NCBI RefSeq assembly: GCF_038049935.1
Contig: NZ_CP145886.1
Span: 1,496,501-1,560,500 of the forward strand
Origin: Rossellomorea sp. y25
GTDB lineage: Bacteria; Bacillota; Bacilli; Bacillales; Bacillaceae_B
Length of the DNA stretch: 64,000 nucleotides
Reading direction: 5' to 3'
Below are positions 1-7,663 of the stretch, one piece after another. Both the position numbers and the translations under genes were made by a program. The number at the start of each line of letters is the position of its first letter. The stretch's first letter is position 1. The notes under the pieces are model-generated. The model was not told the origin of the DNA and ran no database searches. It saw nothing but the letters and a program-made list of their open reading frames with translations.

Positions 1-363
1 GAAGAAGACTTGATTCAATCCGTCCAGGCATCCCTGGTCAAACTCGTCAACATCGAAGGCCACCTGGAGAAGCCGTTAAGAAACTTTCTTGAGCCGCATA
101 AGGATTCCTTCTTCAACCTTCAGCTCCCGAAATGGGTGGACAGAGGGACGGACCTCTTATCGAAGAAGATTCCGAATCTGATGGAGAAGATGCACCTGCA
201 GCATATTGTGCAGGAACAGGTCGAATCTTTTTCAGTTGGAAGATTGGAAGAATTGGTTCTCGGCATTTCCCGTCGTGAATTCAAGATGATCACTTACTTA
301 GGGGCATTACTTGGTGGAGTGATCGGTATCGTTCAAGGGGTCATAGCCCTCTTTATCTCTTAA
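1..363 (+). CDS. yheB: YheB-like DUF445 membrane protein, C-terminal part
   Basis: The reading frame is already open at the first base, so only the C-terminal ~120 residues are present and the true start lies before the window. The protein ends in one hydrophobic, glycine-rich segment (ALLGGVIGIVQGVIALF) that should be a C-terminal membrane anchor. This ending, plus yheA immediately downstream, fits YheB of the DUF445 family, roughly 375 residues in B. subtilis. The function of the family is not established. Identity rests on the tail and on synteny; confident for the family, less so for details. Confidence 0.8.
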   Translation, partial: EEDLIQSVQASLVKLVNIEGHLEKPLRNFLEPHKDSFFNLQLPKWVDRGTDLLSKKIPNLMEKMHLQHIVQEQVESFSVGRLEELVLGISRREFKMITYLGALLGGVIGIVQGVIALFIS

Positions 364-391
364 TTCAGCAGGGCCTAAGGGTCCTTCCTAG

Positions 392-442
392 AATTTCACT
401 CTATAGTTTGTTATAGTGGTGTAGGAAACATAGAGTGAAATT
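392..442. promoter_or_regulatory. Perfect 13-bp inverted repeat in the yheA leader
   Basis: AATTTCACTCTAT at 392-404 is the exact reverse complement of ATAGAGTGAAATT at 430-442, with 25 bp between. The right arm ends two bases before the AGGAGG ribosome binding site (445-450) of yheA. TATAGT at 412-417, between the arms, resembles a -10 box, so the repeat could be an operator around a promoter or, if transcribed, a leader stem close to the ribosome site. No regulator is known to me for this site. Confidence 0.55.
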
Positions 443-458
443 ATAGGAGGTACGTATT

Positions 459-812
459 TTGGCTATTAACTTATACGATCAAGCGAACGAATTGGAAAGT
501 GCTTTACGTCAAAGCGATGAATTTCTACAACTGAAGAAGATGTATGACGAAGTAAACAATGACGAATCTGCTAACAAGATGTTTGAAAACTTCAGAAACA
601 TCCAAATGACACTTCAACAAAAACAAATGAGCGGTGAAGAAATCTCTCAAGAAGAAGTAGAACAAGCTCAAAAGACAGCTCAACTTGTTCAACAACATGA
701 AGTAATCGCAAAGCTTATGGAAGCTGAGCAACGCATGAGCATGGTCATCAATGACTTAAACAAAGTCATCATGAAGCCTCTTGAAGAACTTTATGGTTCA
801 ATGCAGAAATAA
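459..812 (+). CDS. yheA: YheA, YlbF/YmcA-family helical protein
   Basis: A 117-residue, highly charged, nearly all-helical protein rich in Gln and Glu (for example QMTLQQKQMSGEEISQEE), the size expected for YheA of the YlbF/YmcA (DUF964, UPF0342) family. YlbF and YmcA are accessory factors for RNase Y and phosphorelay control; whether YheA acts likewise is not established. The TTG start at 459 is chosen because AGGAGG lies eight bases upstream and no ATG fits better. It follows yheB as in B. subtilis, has a strong terminator behind it, and its leader carries a 13-bp inverted repeat. Soluble, cytoplasmic. Confidence 0.9.
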   Translation: MAINLYDQANELESALRQSDEFLQLKKMYDEVNNDESANKMFENFRNIQMTLQQKQMSGEEISQEEVEQAQKTAQLVQQHEVIAKLMEAEQRMSMVINDLNKVIMKPLEELYGSMQK

Positions 813-828
813 TAGGTGTTGAAAAGGG

Positions 829-860
829 ACCGACTTCCTGATGGGGAGTCGGTTTTTTGG
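829..860 (+). terminator. Intrinsic terminator after yheA
   Basis: ACCGACT pairs with AGTCGGT around a short loop and is followed by six T residues. It lies 17 bases after the yheA stop. Confidence 0.85.
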
Positions 861-988
861 TTTGTTTTTCACTCAGAACCTCCCTTCAGAAGTCCCCCCC
901 ATGATTTCCAATCCCCTCTTGTCATATTTGTCTCCCTTCCTTCATAAAAGTAAAGAAAGGGAGTAGACAACATATAGGGGGGACACCA

Positions 989-1861
989 ATGATGATCTAT
1001 AGAATGTTAGCGTTAAATATCGATGGAACGATTGTAAATGAAAACGGAAAAATTGCGAAGGAAACAAAGGATGCAATTGAGTACGTTCAAGATAAAGGGG
1101 TACCGGTCACATTGGTTACAAGCAGGAGCTTTTCTTCAGCAAAGAAAGTAGCCAAAGCCCTAAAGCTCAAAACCCCGCTCGTCACACATAGTGGGGCATA
1201 TATTGCTGGTGAGCTGGAAAAACCGATGTATGTAAAAAAGATTGCCGAAGACATTACGTATGAAATTGCTCAATTCCTTGAAGGCTTCTCAAGTCAGGTA
1301 CACCTGTCCCAAGAGAAGCGCTCAATCGTTGGCAAAGCCAATTCCCAGGCAAGGGATATGGCGAAAATCTCATGGCAAAGAGAGTCCAAATTACTATATA
1401 GTAAGCAATTTGTGGACCGTGTGAGTGATCATCTCTTAGAGAATCCGATGTCGGTTCCGAAGATATCGGTGGTTATGGAGCATCGGGAAGATGTGTGGGA
1501 CGTTGTCGCCTCTATAAGAGGGATGTATGAAGAAGTGGATGCCATTCCTATATCTGACTATAAACTGGATATTGTACCAAAAGGCGTATCGAAGCTCCGG
1601 GGACTAATGTATCTGTCTGAACGCCTTGGAGTGAAGAAGGACCAAATCGTGATGGTCGGATCGGGGCTGGATGACATCGATTCCATGGAATGCTGCGGTC
1701 TTGGGGTTGCTATGGGAGATGCCCCTAGACAGGTGAGAGAAGCAGCGAACTGGATTACACGCAGCCAAAGCGAAAAAGGCATCCCATACTTTGTAACAGA
1801 GCTTTTCCGCAAGCAGCACCCCATCCCATTCCTGAAGAAAATGAACATCATTAAATCATAA
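989..1861 (+). CDS. yhaX: YhaX, Cof-type HAD-like protein with degenerate active site
   Basis: A 290-residue protein of the Cof/HAD-IIB architecture: an N-terminal motif I, a cap of about 100 residues, and a C-terminal motif IV region. Motif I reads N-I-D-G-T, so the Asp that forms the phospho-intermediate in HAD phosphatases is Asn10; the second acid, Asp12, is kept. Motif II Ser/Thr (VTSR) and the motif III region (GVSKLRGL) look intact, but motif IV reads G-S-G-L-D-D, with Ser225 where Asp usually binds Mg. I infer weak or no phosphatase activity and perhaps a ligand-binding role. Two ATGs (989 and 992) follow an AGGGGGG ribosome site; a strong terminator follows. Placement between yheA and hemZ matches yhaX. 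Confidence 0.85.
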   Translation: MMIYRMLALNIDGTIVNENGKIAKETKDAIEYVQDKGVPVTLVTSRSFSSAKKVAKALKLKTPLVTHSGAYIAGELEKPMYVKKIAEDITYEIAQFLEGFSSQVHLSQEKRSIVGKANSQARDMAKISWQRESKLLYSKQFVDRVSDHLLENPMSVPKISVVMEHREDVWDVVASIRGMYEEVDAIPISDYKLDIVPKGVSKLRGLMYLSERLGVKKDQIVMVGSGLDDIDSMECCGLGVAMGDAPRQVREAANWITRSQSEKGIPYFVTELFRKQHPIPFLKKMNIIKS

Positions 1862-1868
1862 ACGGATA

Positions 1869-1907
1869 CCCCCCGCATTTCCTTTGGAAATGCGGGGGGT
1901 TATTTTA
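1869..1907 (+). terminator. Strong intrinsic terminator after yhaX
   Basis: A perfect 14-bp stem (CCCCCCGCATTTCC at 1869-1882 with its complement at 1886-1899) with a three-base loop, followed by TTATTTT. Confidence 0.92.
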
Positions 1908-1997
1908 TATGAGTTAAGCCCGCCAGACATTGACCATTCCCACCCCTTTCTGTACACTTATAAAAGCTTATCAGATTTGGGAAAAGGTGATTAGAAC

Positions 1998-3494
1998 GTG
2001 AATGTTTTGATAAAAGGGATCGAGGATGAGCGTTATGAGCGCCCTCTGAGATTGATTGCGAATTTATTTTTTGAAGAGTCCGTGATTTACTTTGGTGCTT
2101 GTGATAGCGCTGATCTTCAAGTCCATATAGAACTTTCGATAGAAGAAGAGATTAGAGCGGAAGCCATATTAACAAAACCGTCTTCTGAACAGTCATACAC
2201 TGCGAAGTATGAACATGATTGGGCATCGTATGAAAATGAGAAAGAACGATTCAAACAGTTGAAAACAGCCGTATCTCATGTGTATTTAAATGTTCTTCAA
2301 GACTTGACGGGAATCAGGCAAAAGTGGGGTATTTTAACGGGAATCCGTCCAACCAAGCTCTTGCATAAGCAGACGCAGTTGGGAATGCCCAAGGAAGAAA
2401 TTCATGCGAAATTGAAGGAAGAATACCTCATTACCGATGAAAAAATTCAGCTGATGCAAAATATAGTAGACCGTCAGTTATCTGTTGTACCAGACCTCTA
2501 TGACCTGCAGCATGAAGTGAGCATTTATATCGGGATCCCATTTTGTCCGACCAAATGTGCCTATTGTACTTTTCCAGCATACGCAATTCTCGGTAAACAA
2601 GGACGGGTCGATTCCTTCCTGGCCGGACTTCACTATGAAATCCAGGAAATGGGACGGTGGTTGAAAGAAAATAATGTCAAGATTACGACCATTTATTACG
2701 GTGGCGGTACACCGACGTCCATCACCGCCGAAGAAATGGATGACTTATACGAAGAAATGTATCGCTCCTTCCCTGATGTGGACAAGGTAAGGGAAGTGAC
2801 GGTGGAAGCAGGGAGACCCGATACAATCTCCACTGATAAACTCGAGGTACTCAATAAATGGAATATCGATCGCATTTCCATCAACCCTCAATCGTACACT
2901 CAGGAAACATTAAAAGCGATCGGCCGTCATCATACAGTGGAAGAGACAATTGATAAATTTCATTTATCCCGGGACATGGGAATGAATAACATCAATATGG
3001 ATTTGATCATCGGTCTTCCTGGTGAAGAACTTCCAGAGCTTCAGCATTCTTTGGATGAAACTGAGAAGCTCATGCCGGAATCGTTGACGGTTCACACCTT
3101 GTCCTTTAAGAGGGCGTCTGAAATGACGAAGAACAAAGACAAGTACAAGGTGGCAGACCGATTGGAAATCGAGAAGATGATGAACCTCGCTGAAGAGTGG
3201 ACAAAGGAGCATGGTTACGAGCCGTACTATTTATACCGTCAGAAGAACATCCTCGGTAACCTGGAAAATGTCGGTTATGCTCTGCCCTCACAGGATAGTA
3301 TCTATAACATCATGATCATGGAAGAAGTCCAGACGATAATTGGAATAGGATGTGGGGCGGCAAGTAAATTCATCGATCCGAAGACCGGAAAGATCACTCA
3401 CTTTGCCAATCCAAAAGAGCCTAACGCCTATAACCTTGGATTTAAAGAATATACGGAAAAGAAAATCAAGATTCTTGATGATTTATTTTCATAA
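1998..3494 (+). CDS. hemZ: HemZ, coproporphyrinogen III dehydrogenase-like radical SAM protein
   Basis: A 498-residue radical SAM protein matching HemZ in length (about 500). The [4Fe-4S] cluster motif C-x3-C-x2-C is at Cys183, Cys187 and Cys190 (CPTKCAYC), followed by the glycine-rich YYGGGTPT segment for SAM binding. HemZ is annotated as oxygen-independent coproporphyrinogen III oxidase, giving a heme route under low oxygen. A second heme operon (hemEHY) lies 31 kb downstream. The GTG start at 1998 is chosen because AAAGGTG precedes it and the N-terminus then aligns with known HemZ proteins. It is a single-gene unit ending in a strong terminator. A HemN-related protein of other function cannot be fully excluded. 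Confidence 0.9.
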   Translation: MNVLIKGIEDERYERPLRLIANLFFEESVIYFGACDSADLQVHIELSIEEEIRAEAILTKPSSEQSYTAKYEHDWASYENEKERFKQLKTAVSHVYLNVLQDLTGIRQKWGILTGIRPTKLLHKQTQLGMPKEEIHAKLKEEYLITDEKIQLMQNIVDRQLSVVPDLYDLQHEVSIYIGIPFCPTKCAYCTFPAYAILGKQGRVDSFLAGLHYEIQEMGRWLKENNVKITTIYYGGGTPTSITAEEMDDLYEEMYRSFPDVDKVREVTVEAGRPDTISTDKLEVLNKWNIDRISINPQSYTQETLKAIGRHHTVEETIDKFHLSRDMGMNNINMDLIIGLPGEELPELQHSLDETEKLMPESLTVHTLSFKRASEMTKNKDKYKVADRLEIEKMMNLAEEWTKEHGYEPYYLYRQKNILGNLENVGYALPSQDSIYNIMIMEEVQTIIGIGCGAASKFIDPKTGKITHFANPKEPNAYNLGFKEYTEKKIKILDDLFS

Positions 3495-3495
3495 G

Positions 3496-3538
3496 AAAAC
3501 ACGCTGTTCGGGAGAAGGTTCCTGTACAGCGTGTTTTT
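3496..3538 (+). terminator. Intrinsic terminator after hemZ
   Basis: AAACACGCTGT pairs with ACAGCGTGTTT around a loop of about 18 bases and runs into TTTTT. Confidence 0.85.
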
Positions 3539-3713
3539 ATGTGATCATTTGCACCGTTGACCACATGAAATGGACTTGACAGAAGTCGTCTCATAGCATA
3601 TTTGGTTGTTACAACAGGTATACCATCAATTAACGGAATTTTTCAACATTACATAAAGGATTAATCGTAAAAAGGTAGAATTAGTTAAGATAGACATAGA
3701 AATTAGAACTTTT

Positions 3714-3727
3714 TGTAAACGCTTACC
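3714..3727 (+). promoter_or_regulatory. cre-like site (CcpA) upstream of acyl-CoA ligase
   Basis: TGTAAACGCTTACC matches 13 of 14 positions of the Bacillus cre consensus TGWAANCGNTNWCA; only the last base differs. It lies 23 bp before the acyl-CoA ligase start, where CcpA binding would block transcription. Catabolite repression of fatty-acid degradation is established in Bacillus; its use here is inferred. Confidence 0.6.
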
Positions 3728-3749
3728 ATATTGAGGGGAGAGATCGAAT

Positions 3750-5363
3750 ATGATGCAAACACCTCTGCTTCTGACACAAATGATTGAACGAGCTGAAAAG
3801 TATTTTCCTAAGAAAGAAATTGTTTCACGTACGGAGTCCGGAATTAACCGCTTCACTTATAAACAGTGGGGGGAAAGGACACGCAGACTTGCAAGCTCCC
3901 TTTCTGAACTTGGGGTGGAAGAAGGGGATAAGGTCGGTACACTGGCTTGGAATCATCACCGGCATCTTGAAGCGTACTTTGCAATTCCTTGTAGTGGTGC
4001 CGTGCTACATACGATCAATATTCGCTTATCTCCACAGCACATCGTTTATATTATCAATCATGCCAAGGATCAAGTATTGCTCATTGATTCAGACATTGTT
4101 CCACTCATTGAAAAGATCCAAGATCAGATTCCAACGGTTAAAGCCTTCATTGTGATGACCGATGGAGACTTGCCCGAGACGTCTTTAGAACCAGTTTATC
4201 ATTATGAAAGATTACTGGAAGAAGGAGATCCTTCTTTCAAATTCCGCACAGACATTGATGAAAATGCACCGGCAGGAATGTGTTACACTTCCGCCACCAC
4301 CGGCAACCCCAAAGGAGTCATCTATTCTCATCGTGGAATCGTATTACATGCCATGGCTTTAGGGCTTGCTGATACGACTGGAGTTTGTGAGCGCGATGTT
4401 GCCCTTCCTGTCGTACCTATGTTTCATGTGAACGCATGGGGACTTCCGTTCGCATCGGTTTGGTTTGGAACGAAGCAGGTTCTACCTGGACCATATTTCA
4501 CTCCCGGATTGCTGGCTCAGTTAATGCAGGACGAAAAAGTGACCATTTCTGCAGGTGTACCGACAATTTGGCTTGGCTTATTAAATGAATTGGAAAAGAA
4601 TGAATATGACCTCTCGAGTCTTAGATCCGTTTTATGTGGGGGTTCAGCGGCTCCTAAAGGGATGATTCGATCCTTTGAAGAGAAATTCGGGATTCCGTTC
4701 ATGCATGCATATGGAATGACAGAAACAAGTCCACTTGCCGTGATTGCTGCATCAAAAAGCTATCATGATGATCTTTCTGCTGAAGATAAGCTTGATTTGA
4801 AAGCAAAGCAAGGGATCCTCGTACCTGGATTAGACATGAAGATTGTCGGGAAAGACGGGGAGGTGGCTTGGAATGGTATTGAAATGGGAGAGCTTGCCCT
4901 GAGAGGTCCTTGGATTGCTTCTGAATACTATGAAGATGAAAGAACTCAGGAAGCGTTCCGTGATGGCTGGCTGTATACGGGTGATGTGGTCACCATTGAT
5001 GAAGAGGGCTATATTAAAATCGTGGACCGCACAAAGGATCTGATTAAATCAGGTGGAGAATGGATTTCTTCAGTGGATCTTGAAAATGCACTCATGGCCC
5101 ACGAACATATATTTGAAGCAGCGGTAGTAGCTGTTCCCCATGAAGAATGGCAGGAACGGCCGATTGCTTGTGTGGTCTTAAAAGAATCTGGAAAAGGAAA
5201 CGTGACCCAAGAAGAAATCATGGACTTCCTGAAACCTCAGTTTGCCAAATGGTGGCTGCCTGATGAAATCCTGTTCCTTGATGAAATTCCCAAAACGTCA
5301 GTAGGGAAATTTCTAAAAAGGGCCCTTCGAGACCAAGTACAGGATAAAATGAAGCAATTGTAA
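3750..5363 (+). CDS. Fatty-acyl-CoA synthetase (AMP-forming ligase)
   Basis: A 537-residue adenylate-forming enzyme activating a fatty acid to its CoA thioester via acyl-AMP. The P-loop-like motif TSATTGNPKG is near residue 180, the AYGMTETSP adenylation motif follows near residue 320, and the hinge/C-terminal motifs GWLYTGDV and IVDRTKDLIKSGGEWIS end with a catalytic-type Lys in KTSVGKFLKRALR. The motif variant TSATTG resembles the AlkK-like medium/long-chain group, so chain-length preference is open. ATG 3750 follows AGGGGAGA at good spacing. A cre-like site precedes it and the crotonase gene yhaR follows, consistent with beta-oxidation. It is a paralogue of lcfB at 61.7 kb, which has a different promoter architecture. 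Confidence 0.88.
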   Translation: MMQTPLLLTQMIERAEKYFPKKEIVSRTESGINRFTYKQWGERTRRLASSLSELGVEEGDKVGTLAWNHHRHLEAYFAIPCSGAVLHTINIRLSPQHIVYIINHAKDQVLLIDSDIVPLIEKIQDQIPTVKAFIVMTDGDLPETSLEPVYHYERLLEEGDPSFKFRTDIDENAPAGMCYTSATTGNPKGVIYSHRGIVLHAMALGLADTTGVCERDVALPVVPMFHVNAWGLPFASVWFGTKQVLPGPYFTPGLLAQLMQDEKVTISAGVPTIWLGLLNELEKNEYDLSSLRSVLCGGSAAPKGMIRSFEEKFGIPFMHAYGMTETSPLAVIAASKSYHDDLSAEDKLDLKAKQGILVPGLDMKIVGKDGEVAWNGIEMGELALRGPWIASEYYEDERTQEAFRDGWLYTGDVVTIDEEGYIKIVDRTKDLIKSGGEWISSVDLENALMAHEHIFEAAVVAVPHEEWQERPIACVVLKESGKGNVTQEEIMDFLKPQFAKWWLPDEILFLDEIPKTSVGKFLKRALRDQVQDKMKQL

Positions 5364-5478
5364 ATCAAGTGGGAGGTTGGCACAGGGTCGATCTCCCCTT
5401 TGAGTTATTGTACTATTCTAAATAATCATTTCAAAAATAGGAAAATACGCTATGCTAGGAGAAAGGGGAGGGATTTTT

Positions 5479-6273
5479 TTGACAGTGTCAAATCAATACG
5501 AAACAGTGAAATTACATAAAGAAGGTAAGGTGGCGAGGCTTCAGTTGAACCGGCCTCAATCCCTGAACGCATTGGACGCCGGGCTCATGAGTGAGCTACT
5601 GGCTGCTTTAAAGGAAGTGAAAAATGATCCAGCGATTTCTTTATTGGTCCTGACAGGGGAAGGGAAGGGGTTTTCCTCTGGGGGAGATATTAAATCCATG
5701 CTTTCATTAAGCGGTGAAGAGCAGTTCTCAAGTATTATGGACACCATCAATGAATTGGTCATGACGTTGTACTCTATGCCGAAAATAGTTCTGACAGGCA
5801 TTCATGGAGCGGCTGCTGGCCTTGGGTTCAGCCTCGCTCTTGCTTCTGACTATATCTTATGTGAGGAAGACAGCAAACTCGCCATGAACTTTATCGGCAT
5901 CGCCCTGATACCAGATGGAGGAAGTCACTTTCTCTTACAAGAGCGCCTGGGAACGCATAAAGCAAAACGAATGATCTGGAACGGAAAAGTTTTCGAGGGA
6001 CAAGAAGCCCTTATGAAAGGCCTGGTCGATGAAGCGATACCTTCGGGTAAATTAGAGGAAGGCATCGAGCGCTACACGAAACAAGTGTTAAGTGCACCGA
6101 CGAAAGCGATGCTGAAAACGAAAGAAGTGTATGTCAATTTAAACAAAGACAGGCTTCAGCGTGCACTTGATCTCGAAAAAGAGGGTCAATGGCTCATGCG
6201 TCAAACCTCCGATCACCAAGAAGGCATTCGTGCATTCGTGGAAAAAAGAAGACCTGAATTCAAGGGGGAATAA
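5479..6273 (+). CDS. yhaR: YhaR, enoyl-CoA hydratase/isomerase family
   Basis: A 264-residue crotonase-fold protein. The oxyanion-hole segments GEGKGFSSGGDIKSML and HGAAAGLGFSLALASDY are clear. The residue after the second motif that carries the catalytic Glu in classical hydratases lies in FIGIALIPDGGSHFLL, so Asp rather than Glu may act and the exact reaction (hydratase, isomerase) is uncertain. I chose TTG 5479 because AGGGGAGGG lies seven bases upstream; an upstream in-frame ATG at 5452 would place that ribosome site inside the gene. It follows the acyl-CoA ligase and likely takes part in fatty-acid breakdown. Position matches yhaR. Confidence 0.85.
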   Translation: MTVSNQYETVKLHKEGKVARLQLNRPQSLNALDAGLMSELLAALKEVKNDPAISLLVLTGEGKGFSSGGDIKSMLSLSGEEQFSSIMDTINELVMTLYSMPKIVLTGIHGAAAGLGFSLALASDYILCEEDSKLAMNFIGIALIPDGGSHFLLQERLGTHKAKRMIWNGKVFEGQEALMKGLVDEAIPSGKLEEGIERYTKQVLSAPTKAMLKTKEVYVNLNKDRLQRALDLEKEGQWLMRQTSDHQEGIRAFVEKRRPEFKGE

Positions 6274-6287
6274 TGGTTAATAAGGAC

Positions 6288-6315
6288 TGACCTGATGGGG
6301 GTTGGTTCTTTTTTC
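6288..6315 (+). terminator. Probable terminator after yhaR
   Basis: GGACTGACC and GGTTGGTTC form a short stem with G-T pairs, followed by TTTTTT. Weaker than its neighbours. Confidence 0.5.
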
Positions 6316-6340
6316 GTTCAATGAATCATCCCTCTCTAAC

Positions 6341-6381
6341 AAAAAAATGCACCGCAGGCCACTCGGGGTGACCCGCAATGC
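6341..6381 (-). terminator. Terminator of yhzD (minus strand)
   Basis: On the minus strand a 14-bp stem with several G-U pairs (arms 6368-6381 and 6349-6362) runs into seven T residues (6341-6347), twelve bases beyond the yhzD stop. Confidence 0.75.
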
Positions 6382-6393
6382 AGGATGTTCATC

Positions 6394-6579
6394 TTACACA
6401 TGAAACAACAATAGTTTCCCCAGAGGAGAAGTGCAGCGGTGAGTATGATCGGAATAGCCTTTTTCCTCTAACATGGATTCTCCCATTTTCTTTGCATCAC
6501 TATCGGATGAAGCTTCAAATGATTCATCGAGAATCTTTTTGCCGTCTTTTTCAAAGACTGTCAGTTTGTAGACTTTCAT
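6394..6579 (-). CDS. yhzD: YhzD-like small protein
   Basis: A 61-residue protein starting MKVYKLTVFEKDGKK and ending in GKLLLFHV, the pattern of the YhzD family, which in B. subtilis also sits between yhaR and yhaQ. ATG is preceded on the minus strand by AAAGGGGT at good spacing and a terminator follows. No catalytic motif is visible; the function is unknown. It is transcribed against its neighbours, so it is a unit of its own. Confidence 0.8.
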   Translation of the reverse strand: MKVYKLTVFEKDGKKILDESFEASSDSDAKKMGESMLEEKGYSDHTHRCTSPLGKLLLFHV

Positions 6580-6763
6580 AGTAATTTACCCCTTTGTATA
6601 GAATTCATTTACTCTTTTATTTTTTCATATTATCTTTTTTTTGGAAAGTCTAAATAATTTGATAATGAAAAAGAGTTGGGAAATGAAACCTTTTGTGGAT
6701 AAAATCGTAGAGTACTAGAGAGAAAAAGGATGCTCGTTTATGGGTACAGGAGGGAATGCTGAT

Positions 6764-7663
6764 ATGAGTTTGCGTATTCAACAGGTAACCAAGAGGTTTG
6801 GAAATTTCACAGCAGTGGATGAGCTGTCACTTGAAATTCCACCGAGTGAAATGTTCGGATTCCTCGGGGCGAATGGAGCCGGGAAGACGACGACATTTCG
6901 AATGGTGTTAGGTTTGTTAGATGCAACTGAAGGGCAGATTACGTGGAATGGGAAAGGGATTGATTATACCACAAGTCCAGAGATCGGATATCTTCCGGAA
7001 GAAAGAGGGTTATATCCGAAAATGAAGGTAAGCGATCAGATCGTCTATCTGGCCCGTCTTCGCGGAATGGAGAAAAAGGCGATACTGAAGGAATTGGAGT
7101 ATTGGTTGGAGCGATTCAATGTTCCCCAATATATGAATAAGAAAGTAGAAGAGCTTTCAAAAGGGAATCAGCAAAAAATTCAATTTATCGCATCGGTCAT
7201 TCATAAACCCAAATTATTGATCTTAGACGAGCCTTTCAGCGGTCTGGACCCTGTAAATGTCGAGCTGTTGAAGGATGCCGTCCGGGAAATAAAGAAAAAT
7301 GGAACGACAATTGTGTTTTCCAGTCATCGCATGGAACACGTAGAGGAGCTTTGTGAAAGCTTATGCATCATGCATAAAGGACGTCCTGTGGTCCATGGAG
7401 GCTTGAAGGAGATCAAGCGTTCCTTTGGGAAGAAAAATGTCGTGATTCATGCAGACTTTGACCTTCTCTACTTGAAGGACTTGCAGGGTGTGACAAAGCT
7501 TGTGGAAACAACGGAGGGAGTTCTTCTTCAAGTTGAATCTGAGGCTGCGGCTGAAAGAGTATTTCATGATGTCGTACAAAAAGGATTCCTTCGAAAATTC
7601 GAATTAGAGGAACCTTCCCTGAACGATATTTTTATAGAAAAGGTGGGGACTTCTTATGAATAA
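6764..7663 (+). CDS. yhaQ: YhaQ, ABC transporter ATP-binding subunit
   Basis: A 299-residue ABC ATPase. Walker A is GANGAGKT near residue 38, the signature is LSKGNQQ, and Walker B with the catalytic Glu is LLILDEPFSGLDP. The C-terminal ~80 residues form the extra domain typical of NatA/YhaQ-like export ATPases. I chose ATG 6764 because AGGAGGG lies nine bases upstream; the earlier ATG at 6740 would enclose that site. The stop overlaps the start of yhaP by eight bases, so the two are translated together and form one exporter, probably for cations or an envelope-active compound. Substrate unknown. Confidence 0.9.
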   Translation: MSLRIQQVTKRFGNFTAVDELSLEIPPSEMFGFLGANGAGKTTTFRMVLGLLDATEGQITWNGKGIDYTTSPEIGYLPEERGLYPKMKVSDQIVYLARLRGMEKKAILKELEYWLERFNVPQYMNKKVEELSKGNQQKIQFIASVIHKPKLLILDEPFSGLDPVNVELLKDAVREIKKNGTTIVFSSHRMEHVEELCESLCIMHKGRPVVHGGLKEIKRSFGKKNVVIHADFDLLYLKDLQGVTKLVETTEGVLLQVESEAAAERVFHDVVQKGFLRKFELEEPSLNDIFIEKVGTSYE

